Shown piece after piece: positions 1 to 10,991 of a DNA stretch of 64,000 nucleotides (the stretch's first letter is position 1; every line of letters begins with the position of its first letter). Position numbers and translations under genes: made by a program. Origin of the DNA: Rhodanobacter sp. LX-99 (GTDB lineage Bacteria > Pseudomonadota > Gammaproteobacteria > Xanthomonadales > Rhodanobacteraceae). Location: contig NZ_JAHFVL010000004.1 in NCBI RefSeq assembly GCF_018599185.1, positions 1-64,000 on the forward strand. Direction: 5' to 3'. The notes below the pieces were generated by a model. The model was not told the DNA's origin, made no database searches, and worked only from the letters and a program-made list of their open reading frames with translations.

Positions 1-36
1 CTTTGCCATGCAAGAGTAGGTCACCGCCAGGGGCTT
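1..36 (+). rRNA. rrf: 5S ribosomal RNA, 3' end (partial)
   Basis: The first bases contain the typical 5S rRNA 3' segment (CCATGCAAGAGTAGGTCACC followed by GCCAGGGGC). They are followed at once by a strong terminator. The 5' part lies outside the window. The exact 3' end is estimated from the family, not seen. Confidence 0.85.
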
Positions 37-45
37 TATCCTTAG

Positions 46-80
46 AAGGCCTCCCCATCCGGGGAGGCCTTCGTCTTTTT
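46..80 (+). terminator. Rho-independent terminator of the rRNA operon
   Basis: A perfect 11-bp stem (AAGGCCTCCCC, 46-56, with its complement at 61-71) has a 4-nt loop and is followed by CGTCTTTTT. It directly follows the 5S rRNA tail and so ends the ribosomal RNA operon. Confidence 0.92.
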
Positions 81-151
81 GGCGTTTGCCGCGGCGATCG
101 CCGATCGCCGGCTCACACGGCTCTCCGCCTCGCCCGGCGGCAAGCGCATCG

Positions 152-166
152 ATGTGCATTGCACAT
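152..166. promoter_or_regulatory. Perfect palindrome upstream of glpK, possible operator
   Basis: ATGTGCATTGCACAT is a perfect 7+1+7 palindrome 81 bases before the glpK start. Its position suits an operator for a glycerol or carbon regulator. It does not match the CRP consensus, and no regulator can be assigned from the sequence. Confidence 0.35.
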
Positions 167-168
167 GA

Positions 169-1746
<1,578 letters not shown>

Positions 1747-1797
1747 AAACGGGCGGAGCCCGGATCGTGCCGCGCGAGCTTCGCGATCAAGCTGCGA

Positions 1798-2733
1798 TCA
1801 GTCCAGCGCGTAACCGAACTGGTCGAGGAACTCCGCGGCGAATTCGGTGTAACTGAAGCGCTGGTTCTGCGTGCCGGGATGCTCCACCTTCAGCGCGCCC
1901 ATCAGCGAAGCCATGCGACCGATCGTGGGCCAGTCCTTCTTGCGCATGATGCCGAAGATCAGGCCGGCCCGGTAAGCGTCGCCGCAGCCGGTCGGGTCCA
2001 CGATCTGGCGCTCGCGCGCCGGCGGGATGTTGTGGGTATCGCTGCCGACGTGGATGAGCGAGCCGCGCGGGCCCTGGGTCACGATGTACGCGGTCACCCT
2101 TCCGGCGATTTCGGCGGCGCTCCAGCCGGTGCGGGCCTGCAGCAGCTGCGACTCGTAGTCGTTGACGATCACGTAGGTCGACTTGCCGATCATCGAGCGG
2201 AACTCGTCGCCGCTGAACAATGGCATCGCCTGGCCTGGGTCGAAGATGAACGGCACGCCGCGCGTGGCGAATTCTTCGACGTGCTGCAGCATCGCCTCGC
2301 GGCCGTCGGGTGCGACGATTGCGAAGTCGATGTGCGGGATGTCGCGCACGTGGTTCTCCTGCGCGCTGGACATCGCGCCGGGGTGGAAGGCAGTGATCTG
2401 GTTGTTGTCCAGGTCGGTGGTGATGAAGCACTGCGGGGTGAACTGGTCGTCGAATTCGCGCACGCAGTCGAGCCGGATGCCGCATTGTTCCATGTGCTTG
2501 CGGTACGGCCCGAAATCCTGGCCCACGGCGGCCACCGGCAACGGGTCGCCGCCGAGCAGCTTGAGGTTGTAGGCGATGTTGCCGGCGCAGCCGCCGAACT
2601 CGCGGCGCATCCGCGGCACCAGGAACGACACATTCAAGATGTGCATCTGGTCGGGCAGGATGTGATTCTTGAACTGGTCCTGGAACACCATGATGGTGTC
2701 GTAGGCCAGCGATCCGCAGATGACGGCAGACAT
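1798..2733 (-). CDS. PfkB-family carbohydrate/nucleoside kinase (adenosine kinase-like)
   Basis: Ribokinase/PfkB-fold kinase of 311 residues that phosphorylates a sugar or nucleoside hydroxyl using ATP. The second PfkB signature is clear at residues 246-254 (DPTGCGDAY), with its catalytic Asp and anion-hole glycines. The GG-containing substrate region (FGGCAGNIAYNL) lies near residues 46-57. Xanthomonad homologues are usually annotated as adenosine kinase, but substrate cannot be decided from this sequence. The gene is divergent from mreB and convergent with glpK, so it stands alone. Confidence 0.85.
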   Translation of the reverse strand: MSAVICGSLAYDTIMVFQDQFKNHILPDQMHILNVSFLVPRMRREFGGCAGNIAYNLKLLGGDPLPVAAVGQDFGPYRKHMEQCGIRLDCVREFDDQFTPQCFITTDLDNNQITAFHPGAMSSAQENHVRDIPHIDFAIVAPDGREAMLQHVEEFATRGVPFIFDPGQAMPLFSGDEFRSMIGKSTYVIVNDYESQLLQARTGWSAAEIAGRVTAYIVTQGPRGSLIHVGSDTHNIPPARERQIVDPTGCGDAYRAGLIFGIMRKKDWPTIGRMASLMGALKVEHPGTQNQRFSYTEFAAEFLDQFGYALD

Positions 2734-2910
2734 GTGTGCGGGAGTCCCCGGGTAAGGTGTGGAAAGACCGCGCTGCCGCGGTCGGCCGAGTGCCGAGCCG
2801 GCCGGCTTTCGGCCAAAGGCTGGAATCGTACCGCTATCCGTCCTCGTTGGCGACTTTTTACCGGAGGCTTCAGCTCATTTCGAGACGCAGAAAGTGTGCT
2901 TATCGTCGTG

Positions 2911-2938
2911 TTGTAAAAGGGTTTCTTAACGTTATTAT
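2911..2938 (+). promoter_or_regulatory. Predicted sigma-70 promoter of the mre operon
   Basis: TTGTAA (2911-2916) and TATTAT (2933-2938) are separated by 16 bases in an AT-rich patch that stands out from the GC-rich surroundings. They lie about 70 bases before mreB. The divergent PfkB-kinase gene starts about 180 bases to the left. Confidence 0.55.
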
Positions 2939-2962
2939 CCTTGCGCATGCGAGCCACGCTGA

Positions 2963-4057
<1,095 letters not shown>

Positions 4058-4062
4058 GCCGA

Positions 4063-4327
4063 GAGCCTGCTCGTGGCCTTCGAGTGCCCCGCGTTGCCAT
4101 TGAGTGGCCGTCAGGTGGCAGAGCGTGGCGCGGGCCTGGCTGGCTGGCAGGCCAAGCTGTGCGCCGCCGCATGGCGGCCACTCAATAGCAACCCGCGGGG
4201 CCGGGTCTGTTTGCGCGCATGCCGGCGTCATCACTCGGTCGTGGACGGACGTCCACTCCTTCGTTCTTCCTTGGCCTGCGCGCAAACAGCTCCCGGCGCG
4301 AGGCACTCGAAGACCATGAGCAGGCTC
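4063..4327 (+). ncRNA. Three-way-junction RNA element between mreB and mreC
   Basis: The whole mreB-mreC gap can fold. P1 pairs 4063-4088 with 4302-4327 (26 positions, 24 Watson-Crick, one G-U). P2 pairs 4088-4110 with 4175-4198 (one 2-nt bulge) and contains an inner GGCCTG/CAGGCC hairpin. P3 pairs 4201-4223 with 4273-4296 and is capped by GTGGAC/GTCCAC (4241-4256). The element begins 5 bases after the mreB stop and ends 5 bases before the mreC ATG, so P1 covers the mreC ribosome-binding region. It may be a translational control element, an RNA-processing site or a MITE-like insertion. The pairing is seen directly; the role is inference. Confidence 0.7.
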
Positions 4328-4332
4328 TAGCC

Positions 4333-5283
4333 ATGGCGCGCACGCGCGATGAGTCCTCGCCGCTGTTCGCCGGCAATGCTGCCGGCACGCTGCGGCTGAT
4401 CGTCTATCTCGCGCTGGCCGTGGTGCTGATGGTGCTCGACCATCGCAACGGATGGCTGTGGCGTCTGCGCTACACGGCGGCGGCCGTGGTCGAGCCGGTG
4501 TACCGGCTGGCCGGGCTGCCGGCGGTGGGCGTGCGCACCATGAGCGTGGCCTTTGCCGACCGCCAGCGGCTGACCGAGCAGAACCAGCGCCTGCGCGAGG
4601 ACCTGCTGCTGGCCAACGCCAAGTTGAACCGGATGGCGGCCGTCGCCGAACAGAACCAGCGCCTGAAGGAATTGCTCGACACCCAGCACAGCCTCGAGCT
4701 GAACGTGCAGCTTGCGCGCGTGATCGGCGTGGACCTGGGCGCCTACCGCTACCAGCTCACCCTGAACATGGGGGCGCGCGACGGGGTCAGGCCGGGCCAG
4801 CCGGTGATCGACGCGCATGGCGTGATGGGCCAGGTGAAGGAGGTGCTGCCGACCACCTCGGTGGTGATGCTGATCACCGATCCGGCGCATGCGATCCCGG
4901 TGGTGATCGAGCGTACCGGCCTGCGCACCGTGGCCTATGGTTCGCGCGACGGCGACCAGCTCGCCCTTCCGGACATTCCGCTGGCGGCCGACGTGCGTGC
5001 GGGCGACAAGCTGCTCACCTCGGGCCTCGGCGGACGCTTCCCGCCGGGCTTTCCGGTCGGCGAGGTGCGCTCGGTGGCGCCGGCGGCGACCGGCATGTTC
5101 CTGGTGGCGATGGCGCAGCCGTCGGCCGACCTCGACCGCAGCGAGGACGTGCTGCTGCTGCACGACCAGGCCGAGCCGGACGGACCTCCCGCGCCGGTGA
5201 CGCCGATGGGGCCGCCGAGCGATCTCGCGCCGACGGGCGCAGCCTCGGCCGCCCCGCCGGCAACCAGCGGGGCGCTGCGATGA
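4333..5283 (+). CDS. mreC: Rod shape-determining protein MreC
   Basis: Inner-membrane protein whose periplasmic domain scaffolds PBP2/RodA and links them to MreB. The predicted 316 residues have a short cytoplasmic tail, one membrane segment (about 19-37), a coiled coil (about 70-120) and the paired beta-barrel domain with a conserved region around RDGVRPGQPVIDAHGVMGQ. The C-terminus is a Pro/Ala-rich tail. I chose the ATG at 4333; an in-frame start at 4219 would put 38 unrelated residues encoded by the intergenic hairpin in front. The gene overlaps mreD by ATGA. Confidence 0.93.
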   Translation: MARTRDESSPLFAGNAAGTLRLIVYLALAVVLMVLDHRNGWLWRLRYTAAAVVEPVYRLAGLPAVGVRTMSVAFADRQRLTEQNQRLREDLLLANAKLNRMAAVAEQNQRLKELLDTQHSLELNVQLARVIGVDLGAYRYQLTLNMGARDGVRPGQPVIDAHGVMGQVKEVLPTTSVVMLITDPAHAIPVVIERTGLRTVAYGSRDGDQLALPDIPLAADVRAGDKLLTSGLGGRFPPGFPVGEVRSVAPAATGMFLVAMAQPSADLDRSEDVLLLHDQAEPDGPPAPVTPMGPPSDLAPTGAASAAPPATSGALR

Positions 5284-5765
5284 ACAAGCAGCGCCTGAGC
5301 CTGTGGTGGTTCGTCGGCACGCTGGTGTTCGCGCTGCTGTCGATGCTGGTGCCGTTGCCCGGCGTGCTGGAGCCGTTCAAGCCGTACTGGCCGGCGCTGT
5401 TCCTGCTGTACTGGTCGCTGGAATCGGAGGATCGGGTCACCCTGGGGCTGGCCTTCATAGTGGGCCTGGTGGCGGATCTGCTCAACGGCATGGTGCTGGG
5501 CGAGCAGGCCCTGCGTCTGTGCGCGCTGGTCTTCATCGCGCTGCGTTTTCGCTCGCGGCTGCGCTTTTTCCCGATGTGGCAGCAGGCACTGGCGGTGCTG
5601 GCGCTGCTGCTGAACGACCGCATCCTGCTGCTGATCGTACGCATGCTGGCCGGTGCGTCGCTGCCGCCGGCGAGCTGGTGGATCTCGCCGTTCGTCGGCG
5701 CCGCGCTGTGGCCGTTCCTGTTCCTGTTGCTCGACGACTTGCGCGCGCGTCTGCGGATTCAATGA
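5280..5765 (+). CDS. mreD: Rod shape-determining protein MreD
   Basis: Small multi-spanning inner-membrane partner of MreC in the elongasome. The 161 residues hold about five hydrophobic segments, with the typical early PYWPALFLLYW and GLVADLLNGMVLGEQAL stretches. The start overlaps the mreC stop (ATGA), indicating translational coupling. mrdA follows after 16 bases. Confidence 0.93.
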   Translation: MNKQRLSLWWFVGTLVFALLSMLVPLPGVLEPFKPYWPALFLLYWSLESEDRVTLGLAFIVGLVADLLNGMVLGEQALRLCALVFIALRFRSRLRFFPMWQQALAVLALLLNDRILLLIVRMLAGASLPPASWWISPFVGAALWPFLFLLLDDLRARLRIQ

Positions 5766-5781
5766 GACATGAACCAGTGAC

Positions 5782-7776
5782 ATGAAGCTCCGGCGTTCGA
5801 TCAAGGATCCCCACGGCGAAAGCCTCCTGTTCCGGCGCCGCGCGCTGGCCGGCTTCGTGCTGATCGTGCTGTGCCTGTGCCTGTTGCTGAGCCGCTTCGT
5901 GTTCCTGCAGGTGATGCGTCACGACGAGTTCGTCACCCGCTCGCAGGCCAACCGGGTCAAGCCGCGCGCGATCCCGCCGGCACGCGGGCTGATCTACGAC
6001 CGCAACGGCGTGCTGCTGGCCGACAACGTGCCGGCGTTCCGGCTGGAAGTGGTGCCGGAGCAGATCAAGGACATGCCGGCGCTGCTGGCGCAGCTGGGCC
6101 AGGTGGTGCCGCTGGATCGGGACGACCTGGACGCGTTTCGCAAGCAGCTCAAGCAGAGCCGGCGCTTCGAGAGCGTGCCGTTGAAGATGCACCTGACCGA
6201 GGACGAGATCGCGCGCTTCGCGGTGAACCGCTGGCGCTTTCCCGGCGTGGACGTGGTGCCCTACCTGACCCGGCGCTACCCGCTGGGCGGGATGTTCGCG
6301 CACGTGGTGGGCTACGTCGGGCGCATCGATGCGGACGATCTGGAGCGGCTCGACCCCAAGCGCTACCAGGGCACCAGCCACGTCGGCCGCAGCGGCGTCG
6401 AGCGTTCCTACGAAAATATCCTGCATGGCACGCCGGGTTACGAACTGCTGGAGGTGAATGCCGACGGGCGCACCCAGCGCGTGCTGGAAACGCATGCGCC
6501 GACGCCGGGCAAGAACCTGTATCTGAGCCTTGACGTGCGCCTGCAGAAGGCCGCCGAGGCGGCGTTCGACGGCCGTCCCGGTGCGGCCGTGGCGATCGAC
6601 CCGCGCAACGGCCAGGTGCTGGCGATGGTCAGCGTGCCCACGTTCGACCCCAACCTGTTCGTCAACGGCATCAGCCAGGCCGACTACAGCACGCTGACCA
6701 ACGATCCCGACAAGCCGCTGTACAACCGCGCACTGCGCGGCGTGTATCCGCCCGGTTCCACGGTGAAGCCGCTGGTCGGCCTGGCCGGACTGGAGACCGG
6801 CATGCGCACGCCGCAGGACAGCGTGGTTTCCACCGGCGTGTTCTACATTCCGGGGCAGCAGCGCGGCTATCGCGACGACCAGCGCGGCGGCGTGGGGCGG
6901 GTCGACCTGGTCGGCGCGATCGAGCAGTCGGTGAACACCTATTTCTACAAGCTTGCGCTGGACATGGGCATCGACCGGTTCAGCGAGTACATGGGCAAGT
7001 TCGGTTTCGGCCGGCCGACCGGGATCGACCTGATCGGCGAATCGTCCGGCGTGCTGCCCTCGCGCGAGTGGAAGGCGGCGAACTACAAGCAGCCGTGGTA
7101 TCCGGGCGAGACGGTGATCGCCGGCATCGGCCAGGGATTCTGGGCGGTGACGCCGCTGCAGCTGAGCCATGCGATCGCCACCTTCGCCGGGCATGGCGTG
7201 CCGTATGCGCCGCGCCTGGTGATGGCCACCCAGGGCGGCGTCAACGCGAAGCCGCAGCCGTTGGCCAATCCGCCGAGCGGGCCCTCGGTGATCCGCAACC
7301 CGGCCGACTGGGACGTGGTGAACCAGGGCATGCAGCAGGTGATCTACGGCGCCAAGGGCACCGGTCGCCAGCTTGGCATCGGCTTTCCGTATCTGATGGC
7401 CGGCAAGAGCGGCACCGCCGAGCGCTTCTCACGCCGTTCCGAGGCCTACGACACGAACCGCAGCACGGAGTACCTGGCCACCCGCCATCGCGCCTGGTTC
7501 GTTGCCTACGCGCCGGCCGACAACCCGCAGATCGCGGTGGCGGCGATCCTGGAATCCGGCGCCTGGGGCGCCTCGGCGGCCGGACCGATCGTGCGCACGA
7601 TCCTCGATACCTGGCTGGCCGGGCACGATGGCGTGATCGCGGACGCGAAGCGCCTGCCGGTGTCGGCCGCGCCGTTGCCGCCGGCCGCGAGCATGCCGCC
7701 CGATGCCGGCGCGGAAGACGTCGAGCCGGTCGAAGACCTGCCGGCGCAGGCCACGACGACGGGAGGTACGCCATGA
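5782..7776 (+). CDS. mrdA: Penicillin-binding protein 2 (elongation-specific transpeptidase)
   Basis: Class B PBP that crosslinks peptidoglycan during side-wall growth together with RodA. It is 664 residues long: one N-terminal membrane anchor (about 23-42), the PBP dimer domain starting with the PARGLIYDRNG motif, and the transpeptidase domain. The acylation site is S326-T-V-K329, with KSGTAE near residue 541. The C-terminal tail is Pro/Ala-rich. Its stop overlaps the rodA start (ATGA), so the two are coupled. Confidence 0.95.
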   Translation: MKLRRSIKDPHGESLLFRRRALAGFVLIVLCLCLLLSRFVFLQVMRHDEFVTRSQANRVKPRAIPPARGLIYDRNGVLLADNVPAFRLEVVPEQIKDMPALLAQLGQVVPLDRDDLDAFRKQLKQSRRFESVPLKMHLTEDEIARFAVNRWRFPGVDVVPYLTRRYPLGGMFAHVVGYVGRIDADDLERLDPKRYQGTSHVGRSGVERSYENILHGTPGYELLEVNADGRTQRVLETHAPTPGKNLYLSLDVRLQKAAEAAFDGRPGAAVAIDPRNGQVLAMVSVPTFDPNLFVNGISQADYSTLTNDPDKPLYNRALRGVYPPGSTVKPLVGLAGLETGMRTPQDSVVSTGVFYIPGQQRGYRDDQRGGVGRVDLVGAIEQSVNTYFYKLALDMGIDRFSEYMGKFGFGRPTGIDLIGESSGVLPSREWKAANYKQPWYPGETVIAGIGQGFWAVTPLQLSHAIATFAGHGVPYAPRLVMATQGGVNAKPQPLANPPSGPSVIRNPADWDVVNQGMQQVIYGAKGTGRQLGIGFPYLMAGKSGTAERFSRRSEAYDTNRSTEYLATRHRAWFVAYAPADNPQIAVAAILESGAWGASAAGPIVRTILDTWLAGHDGVIADAKRLPVSAAPLPPAASMPPDAGAEDVEPVEDLPAQATTTGGTP

Positions 7777-8888
7777 TCGAGGCGCTGTACGCGCGTGCGC
7801 GCCGCTTCCTGCGCCGCATCCTTACCCGGCCGCGGATCGACCTGCCGCTGGCGTTCGGCCTGTTCGTGCTGGCGTTGACCGGACTGGCCACGCTGTACAG
7901 CGCGGGCGACGGCAGCCTGGCGCTGGTCGGCGGCCAGGCTGGCCGCTTCATGCTGGGCGGCGCACTGCTGCTGCTGGTATCGCGCATCCCGCCGGCGGTG
8001 CTGCGCGGCTGGACGCCCTGGCTGTACGCCGGCAGCACCGCGCTGCTGGTGGTGGTGGCGATCCTGGGCGAGGGGCGCGGTTCGATCCGCTGGCTGGACC
8101 TGGGCGTGATGCGCTTCCAGCCGTCCGAACTGCTCAAGCTGACCATGCCGATGATGGTGGCCTGGTACCTGCACCCGCGCCAGCTGCCGCCGAGCTGGAA
8201 GGACATCGCGGTGGTCGGCGTGCTGATCGCGATCCCGGCCGGCCTGATCGCCGAGCAGCCGGACCTGGGCACCGCCGTGCTGGTGGCCACGGCCGGCGCG
8301 TTCGCGCTGTTCCTGTCCGGCATGGCGTGGTGGCGCATCGGCCTGCTGGTCGGCGCGGTCGCCGGCATGGTCCCGGTCGGCTGGCATTTCCTGCACCAGT
8401 ACCAGCGCGACCGCGTGCTGACCCTGCTCAATCCCGAGTCCGATCCGCTCGGCAACGGCTGGCACATCATCCAGTCGCAGATCGCGGTGGGCTCCGGCGG
8501 CATCTTCGGCAAGGGCTGGCAGCACAGCACGCAGTCGCGGCTGGATTTCCTGCCCGAGCACACCACCGACTTCATCTTCGCGGTGTTCTCCGAGGAGTTC
8601 GGCCTGGTCGGCGTGGCCGCGCTGATCGCGCTGTACGCGTTCATCATCGGCCGCTGCCTGTGGATCGCGATGGATGCGCGCGACACCTATTCGCGCCTGC
8701 TCGCCGGCGCGATCGGCATGAGCTTCTTCGTCTACGTGTTCGTCAACGGCGGCATGGTCGCCGGCATGCTGCCGGTGGTCGGCGTGCCGCTGCCGCTGAT
8801 CAGCTACGGCGGTACGTCGGCGGTGTCGCTGCTGACCGGTTTCGGCGTGCTGATGTCGATCCACGCCAATCGCAAGATGCACATCTGA
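7773..8888 (+). CDS. rodA: Peptidoglycan glycosyltransferase RodA
   Basis: SEDS-family polymerase that extends glycan strands from lipid II with PBP2. The 371 residues contain about ten membrane segments. The SEDS signature near the C-terminus is visible (GVPLPLISYGGTSAVSLLTG), as is the FSEEFGLVG region before it. An ATG at 7773 overlaps the mrdA stop and is preceded by GGGAGG. The usual family start agrees, whereas the reading frame stays open far upstream within mrdA. Confidence 0.95.
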   Translation: MIEALYARARRFLRRILTRPRIDLPLAFGLFVLALTGLATLYSAGDGSLALVGGQAGRFMLGGALLLLVSRIPPAVLRGWTPWLYAGSTALLVVVAILGEGRGSIRWLDLGVMRFQPSELLKLTMPMMVAWYLHPRQLPPSWKDIAVVGVLIAIPAGLIAEQPDLGTAVLVATAGAFALFLSGMAWWRIGLLVGAVAGMVPVGWHFLHQYQRDRVLTLLNPESDPLGNGWHIIQSQIAVGSGGIFGKGWQHSTQSRLDFLPEHTTDFIFAVFSEEFGLVGVAALIALYAFIIGRCLWIAMDARDTYSRLLAGAIGMSFFVYVFVNGGMVAGMLPVVGVPLPLISYGGTSAVSLLTGFGVLMSIHANRKMHI

Positions 8889-8984
8889 ACATGGCCGGCG
8901 CATCGGCATCACGGTGCCCGAGGTTGCGCACGCGTGCGTGTTAGGCTTTCGACGACATCGTTATTCTGTGAGCGAAGCCACAAC

Positions 8985-10010
8985 ATGACAGCCACGCCTG
9001 CGCCGCACCCGGCCCGTTTCCTCGCCATCCCGAGCCTGCTGTGCATCGGCCTGCTGTGGATGGGCGCGCTGACCCCGGCCCTGGCGGCGACCCACCCTGG
9101 CCAGGCCGAACTGGTACGCGAGGTGGCGCGCGAGACCGGCAAGAGCCCGCAGGCGCTGAACGCGCTGCTCGACGGCGCGAAGATGCAGCAGAGCATTCTC
9201 GATGCGATCAGCCGCCCGGCCGAGGCGAAGCCGTGGAAGGATTACCGGCCGATCTTCCTGACCGACCAGCGCGTCGACGACGGCGTCGCGTTCTATCGCG
9301 AGCACCGCGCGCTGCTGGAGCAGATAGGCAGGCAGTACGGCGTGGCGCCGCAGTACATCGTGGCGATCGTCGGCGTGGAGACCAGCTACGGCCGCAACAC
9401 CGGCAAGTACAAGGTGCTCGACGCCCTGGTCACGCTGGGCCTGTACTACCCGCCGCGGGCGAAGTTCTTCCGCGAGCAGCTGAAGGAATTGCTGAGCATG
9501 CCGAGCAACCACCTGGCCGGGCCGATCGACACGCTCACCGGCTCGTACGCCGGCGCCCAGGGCTGGGGCCAGTTCATGCCCACCAGCATCCGCGATTTCG
9601 CGGTGGACGCGGACCAGGATGGCCATATCGACCTGCAGAACTCGCTGCCGGACATCTTCGCCAGCGTGGCGAACTACTTCGTGCAGCACGGCTGGGTCAG
9701 CGGCGGTCCGGTGGCGGCGCGGGCGCAGCCGGACGGCGCGGCGCAGCAGGTCGCGGTGAAGGACGCCACGCCGCAATGGCCGCTGGAGCAGTTCGAAGCC
9801 TGGGGCTACGCGCCGCTGCAGCCGCTGTCGCCGGCCGAACCCACCAGCCTGCAGACGCTGGAAGGGCCGAACGGGCCGGAATACTGGTTTACCTTCCAGA
9901 ACTTCTACGTGATCACCCGCTACAACCGCAGCCCGCTGTACGCGATGGCGGTCGACCAGCTGGCGCAGGCGATTGCCGCCGGCGTGGGCCAGGCGGAAGT
10001 CGCACGATGA
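8985..10010 (+). CDS. mltB: Membrane-bound lytic murein transglycosylase B
   Basis: Periplasmic lytic transglycosylase that cleaves glycan strands with formation of 1,6-anhydro ends. The 341-residue product has an N-terminal signal-like segment (about 14-33) ending ALAA; no lipobox is seen, so it is probably soluble or signal-anchored. The catalytic Glu lies in VGVETSYGRNTG, and AGAQGWGQFMPTSIRDF is the typical SLT-B substrate region. The start at 8985 is preferred because an upstream ATG at 8934 adds a non-signal extension. It overlaps rlpA by ATGA. Confidence 0.92.
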   Translation: MTATPAPHPARFLAIPSLLCIGLLWMGALTPALAATHPGQAELVREVARETGKSPQALNALLDGAKMQQSILDAISRPAEAKPWKDYRPIFLTDQRVDDGVAFYREHRALLEQIGRQYGVAPQYIVAIVGVETSYGRNTGKYKVLDALVTLGLYYPPRAKFFREQLKELLSMPSNHLAGPIDTLTGSYAGAQGWGQFMPTSIRDFAVDADQDGHIDLQNSLPDIFASVANYFVQHGWVSGGPVAARAQPDGAAQQVAVKDATPQWPLEQFEAWGYAPLQPLSPAEPTSLQTLEGPNGPEYWFTFQNFYVITRYNRSPLYAMAVDQLAQAIAAGVGQAEVAR

Positions 10011-10915
10011 GGGCGGCGCGTGCGGCGACAGCGCTGGTGGCGGTCCTGCTGCTGGCCGGTTGCGGCAGCCACCGGACGAAACCCTCGCAGGGCGGCGGCA
10101 GCCGGCAGGATCATGCGCGGGGCCAGGCCTCCGCCGGCGGCAGCGACCGTTTTCGCGACGACCTCAGCAAGCCGCAGGGCAGCCGCTATCGCGATGGCGA
10201 GGACAGCGTGCCGCCGCCGCTCGACGTCAGCAAGCTGGTCGAGCCGGTGCCGAAGGCGGAGCCGCGTTCGCTGTACGGCAACAAGTCGCCCTACACCGTG
10301 CGCGGGCAGACCTATCGCGTGCTGCCCAGCGCGCGAGGCTACGACGAACGCGGCATCGCCTCGTTCTACGGCAACAAGTTCCACGGCTACAAGACCTCCA
10401 GCCTGGAGACCTACGACATGTACGCGTTCAGCGCGGCCAGCACCACGTTGCCGCTGCCCAGTTACGCGCGCGTCACCAACCTGGAGAACGGCAAGAGCGT
10501 GATCGTGCGGGTCAACGATCGCGGCCCGTTCCACGACAACCGGCTGATCGACCTGTCCTACGCCGCCGCGGTGAAGATCGGCATCTGGCCCAAGGGCACC
10601 GGTTTGGTCGAGGTGCGCGGGATCGACCCCGGGCAGCCGCTGCAGGAACTGCCGCCGCCGACCGTGGTCACAAGCGGACACCCCGGGATCTACCTGCAGG
10701 TGGGCGCGTTCGCCGACGCGGACAACGCCGACCGGCTGGCCCAGCGCCTGCGCCGGGCCAACCTCGGAGCGGTGCAGGTGAGCGAGGCCATGATCAACGG
10801 CCAGCGGGTCCGCCGCGTGCGGATCGGGCCGCTGGCCAGCGTGGATCGCGCCGACCAGGTCACTGCCCGGATCGAGGGCATGGGTCTGCCGCGGCCCCAG
10901 GTCGCGGTAGACTGA
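10007..10915 (+). CDS. rlpA: Septal ring lytic transglycosylase RlpA
   Basis: Outer-membrane lipoprotein that cleaves denuded glycan strands and helps daughter-cell separation. The 302 residues show a lipobox (LLAGC, about residues 14-18), a low-complexity linker, a double-psi beta-barrel domain (GIASFYGNKFHGYKTSSLE to VRVNDRGPFHD) and a C-terminal SPOR domain (about 220-300, GIYLQVGAFADADNADRLA). One difference from many homologues is Tyr in place of Trp in the ASWYG-like motif. It is translationally coupled to mltB. Confidence 0.93.
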   Translation: MRAARAATALVAVLLLAGCGSHRTKPSQGGGSRQDHARGQASAGGSDRFRDDLSKPQGSRYRDGEDSVPPPLDVSKLVEPVPKAEPRSLYGNKSPYTVRGQTYRVLPSARGYDERGIASFYGNKFHGYKTSSLETYDMYAFSAASTTLPLPSYARVTNLENGKSVIVRVNDRGPFHDNRLIDLSYAAAVKIGIWPKGTGLVEVRGIDPGQPLQELPPPTVVTSGHPGIYLQVGAFADADNADRLAQRLRRANLGAVQVSEAMINGQRVRRVRIGPLASVDRADQVTARIEGMGLPRPQVAVD

Positions 10916-10991
10916 GCAGGATTTGCGCAGCTTTTTCCCATCATGTCGGCACCTGTCGCGCCGATATCCAGAAACCGGACTGAACAACACG

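Noticed and set aside
4219..4332. N-terminal extension of MreC using an upstream in-frame ATG
   Set aside because: The 38 extra residues are encoded by the P3 and P1 arms of the intergenic hairpin and do not resemble any MreC N-terminus.
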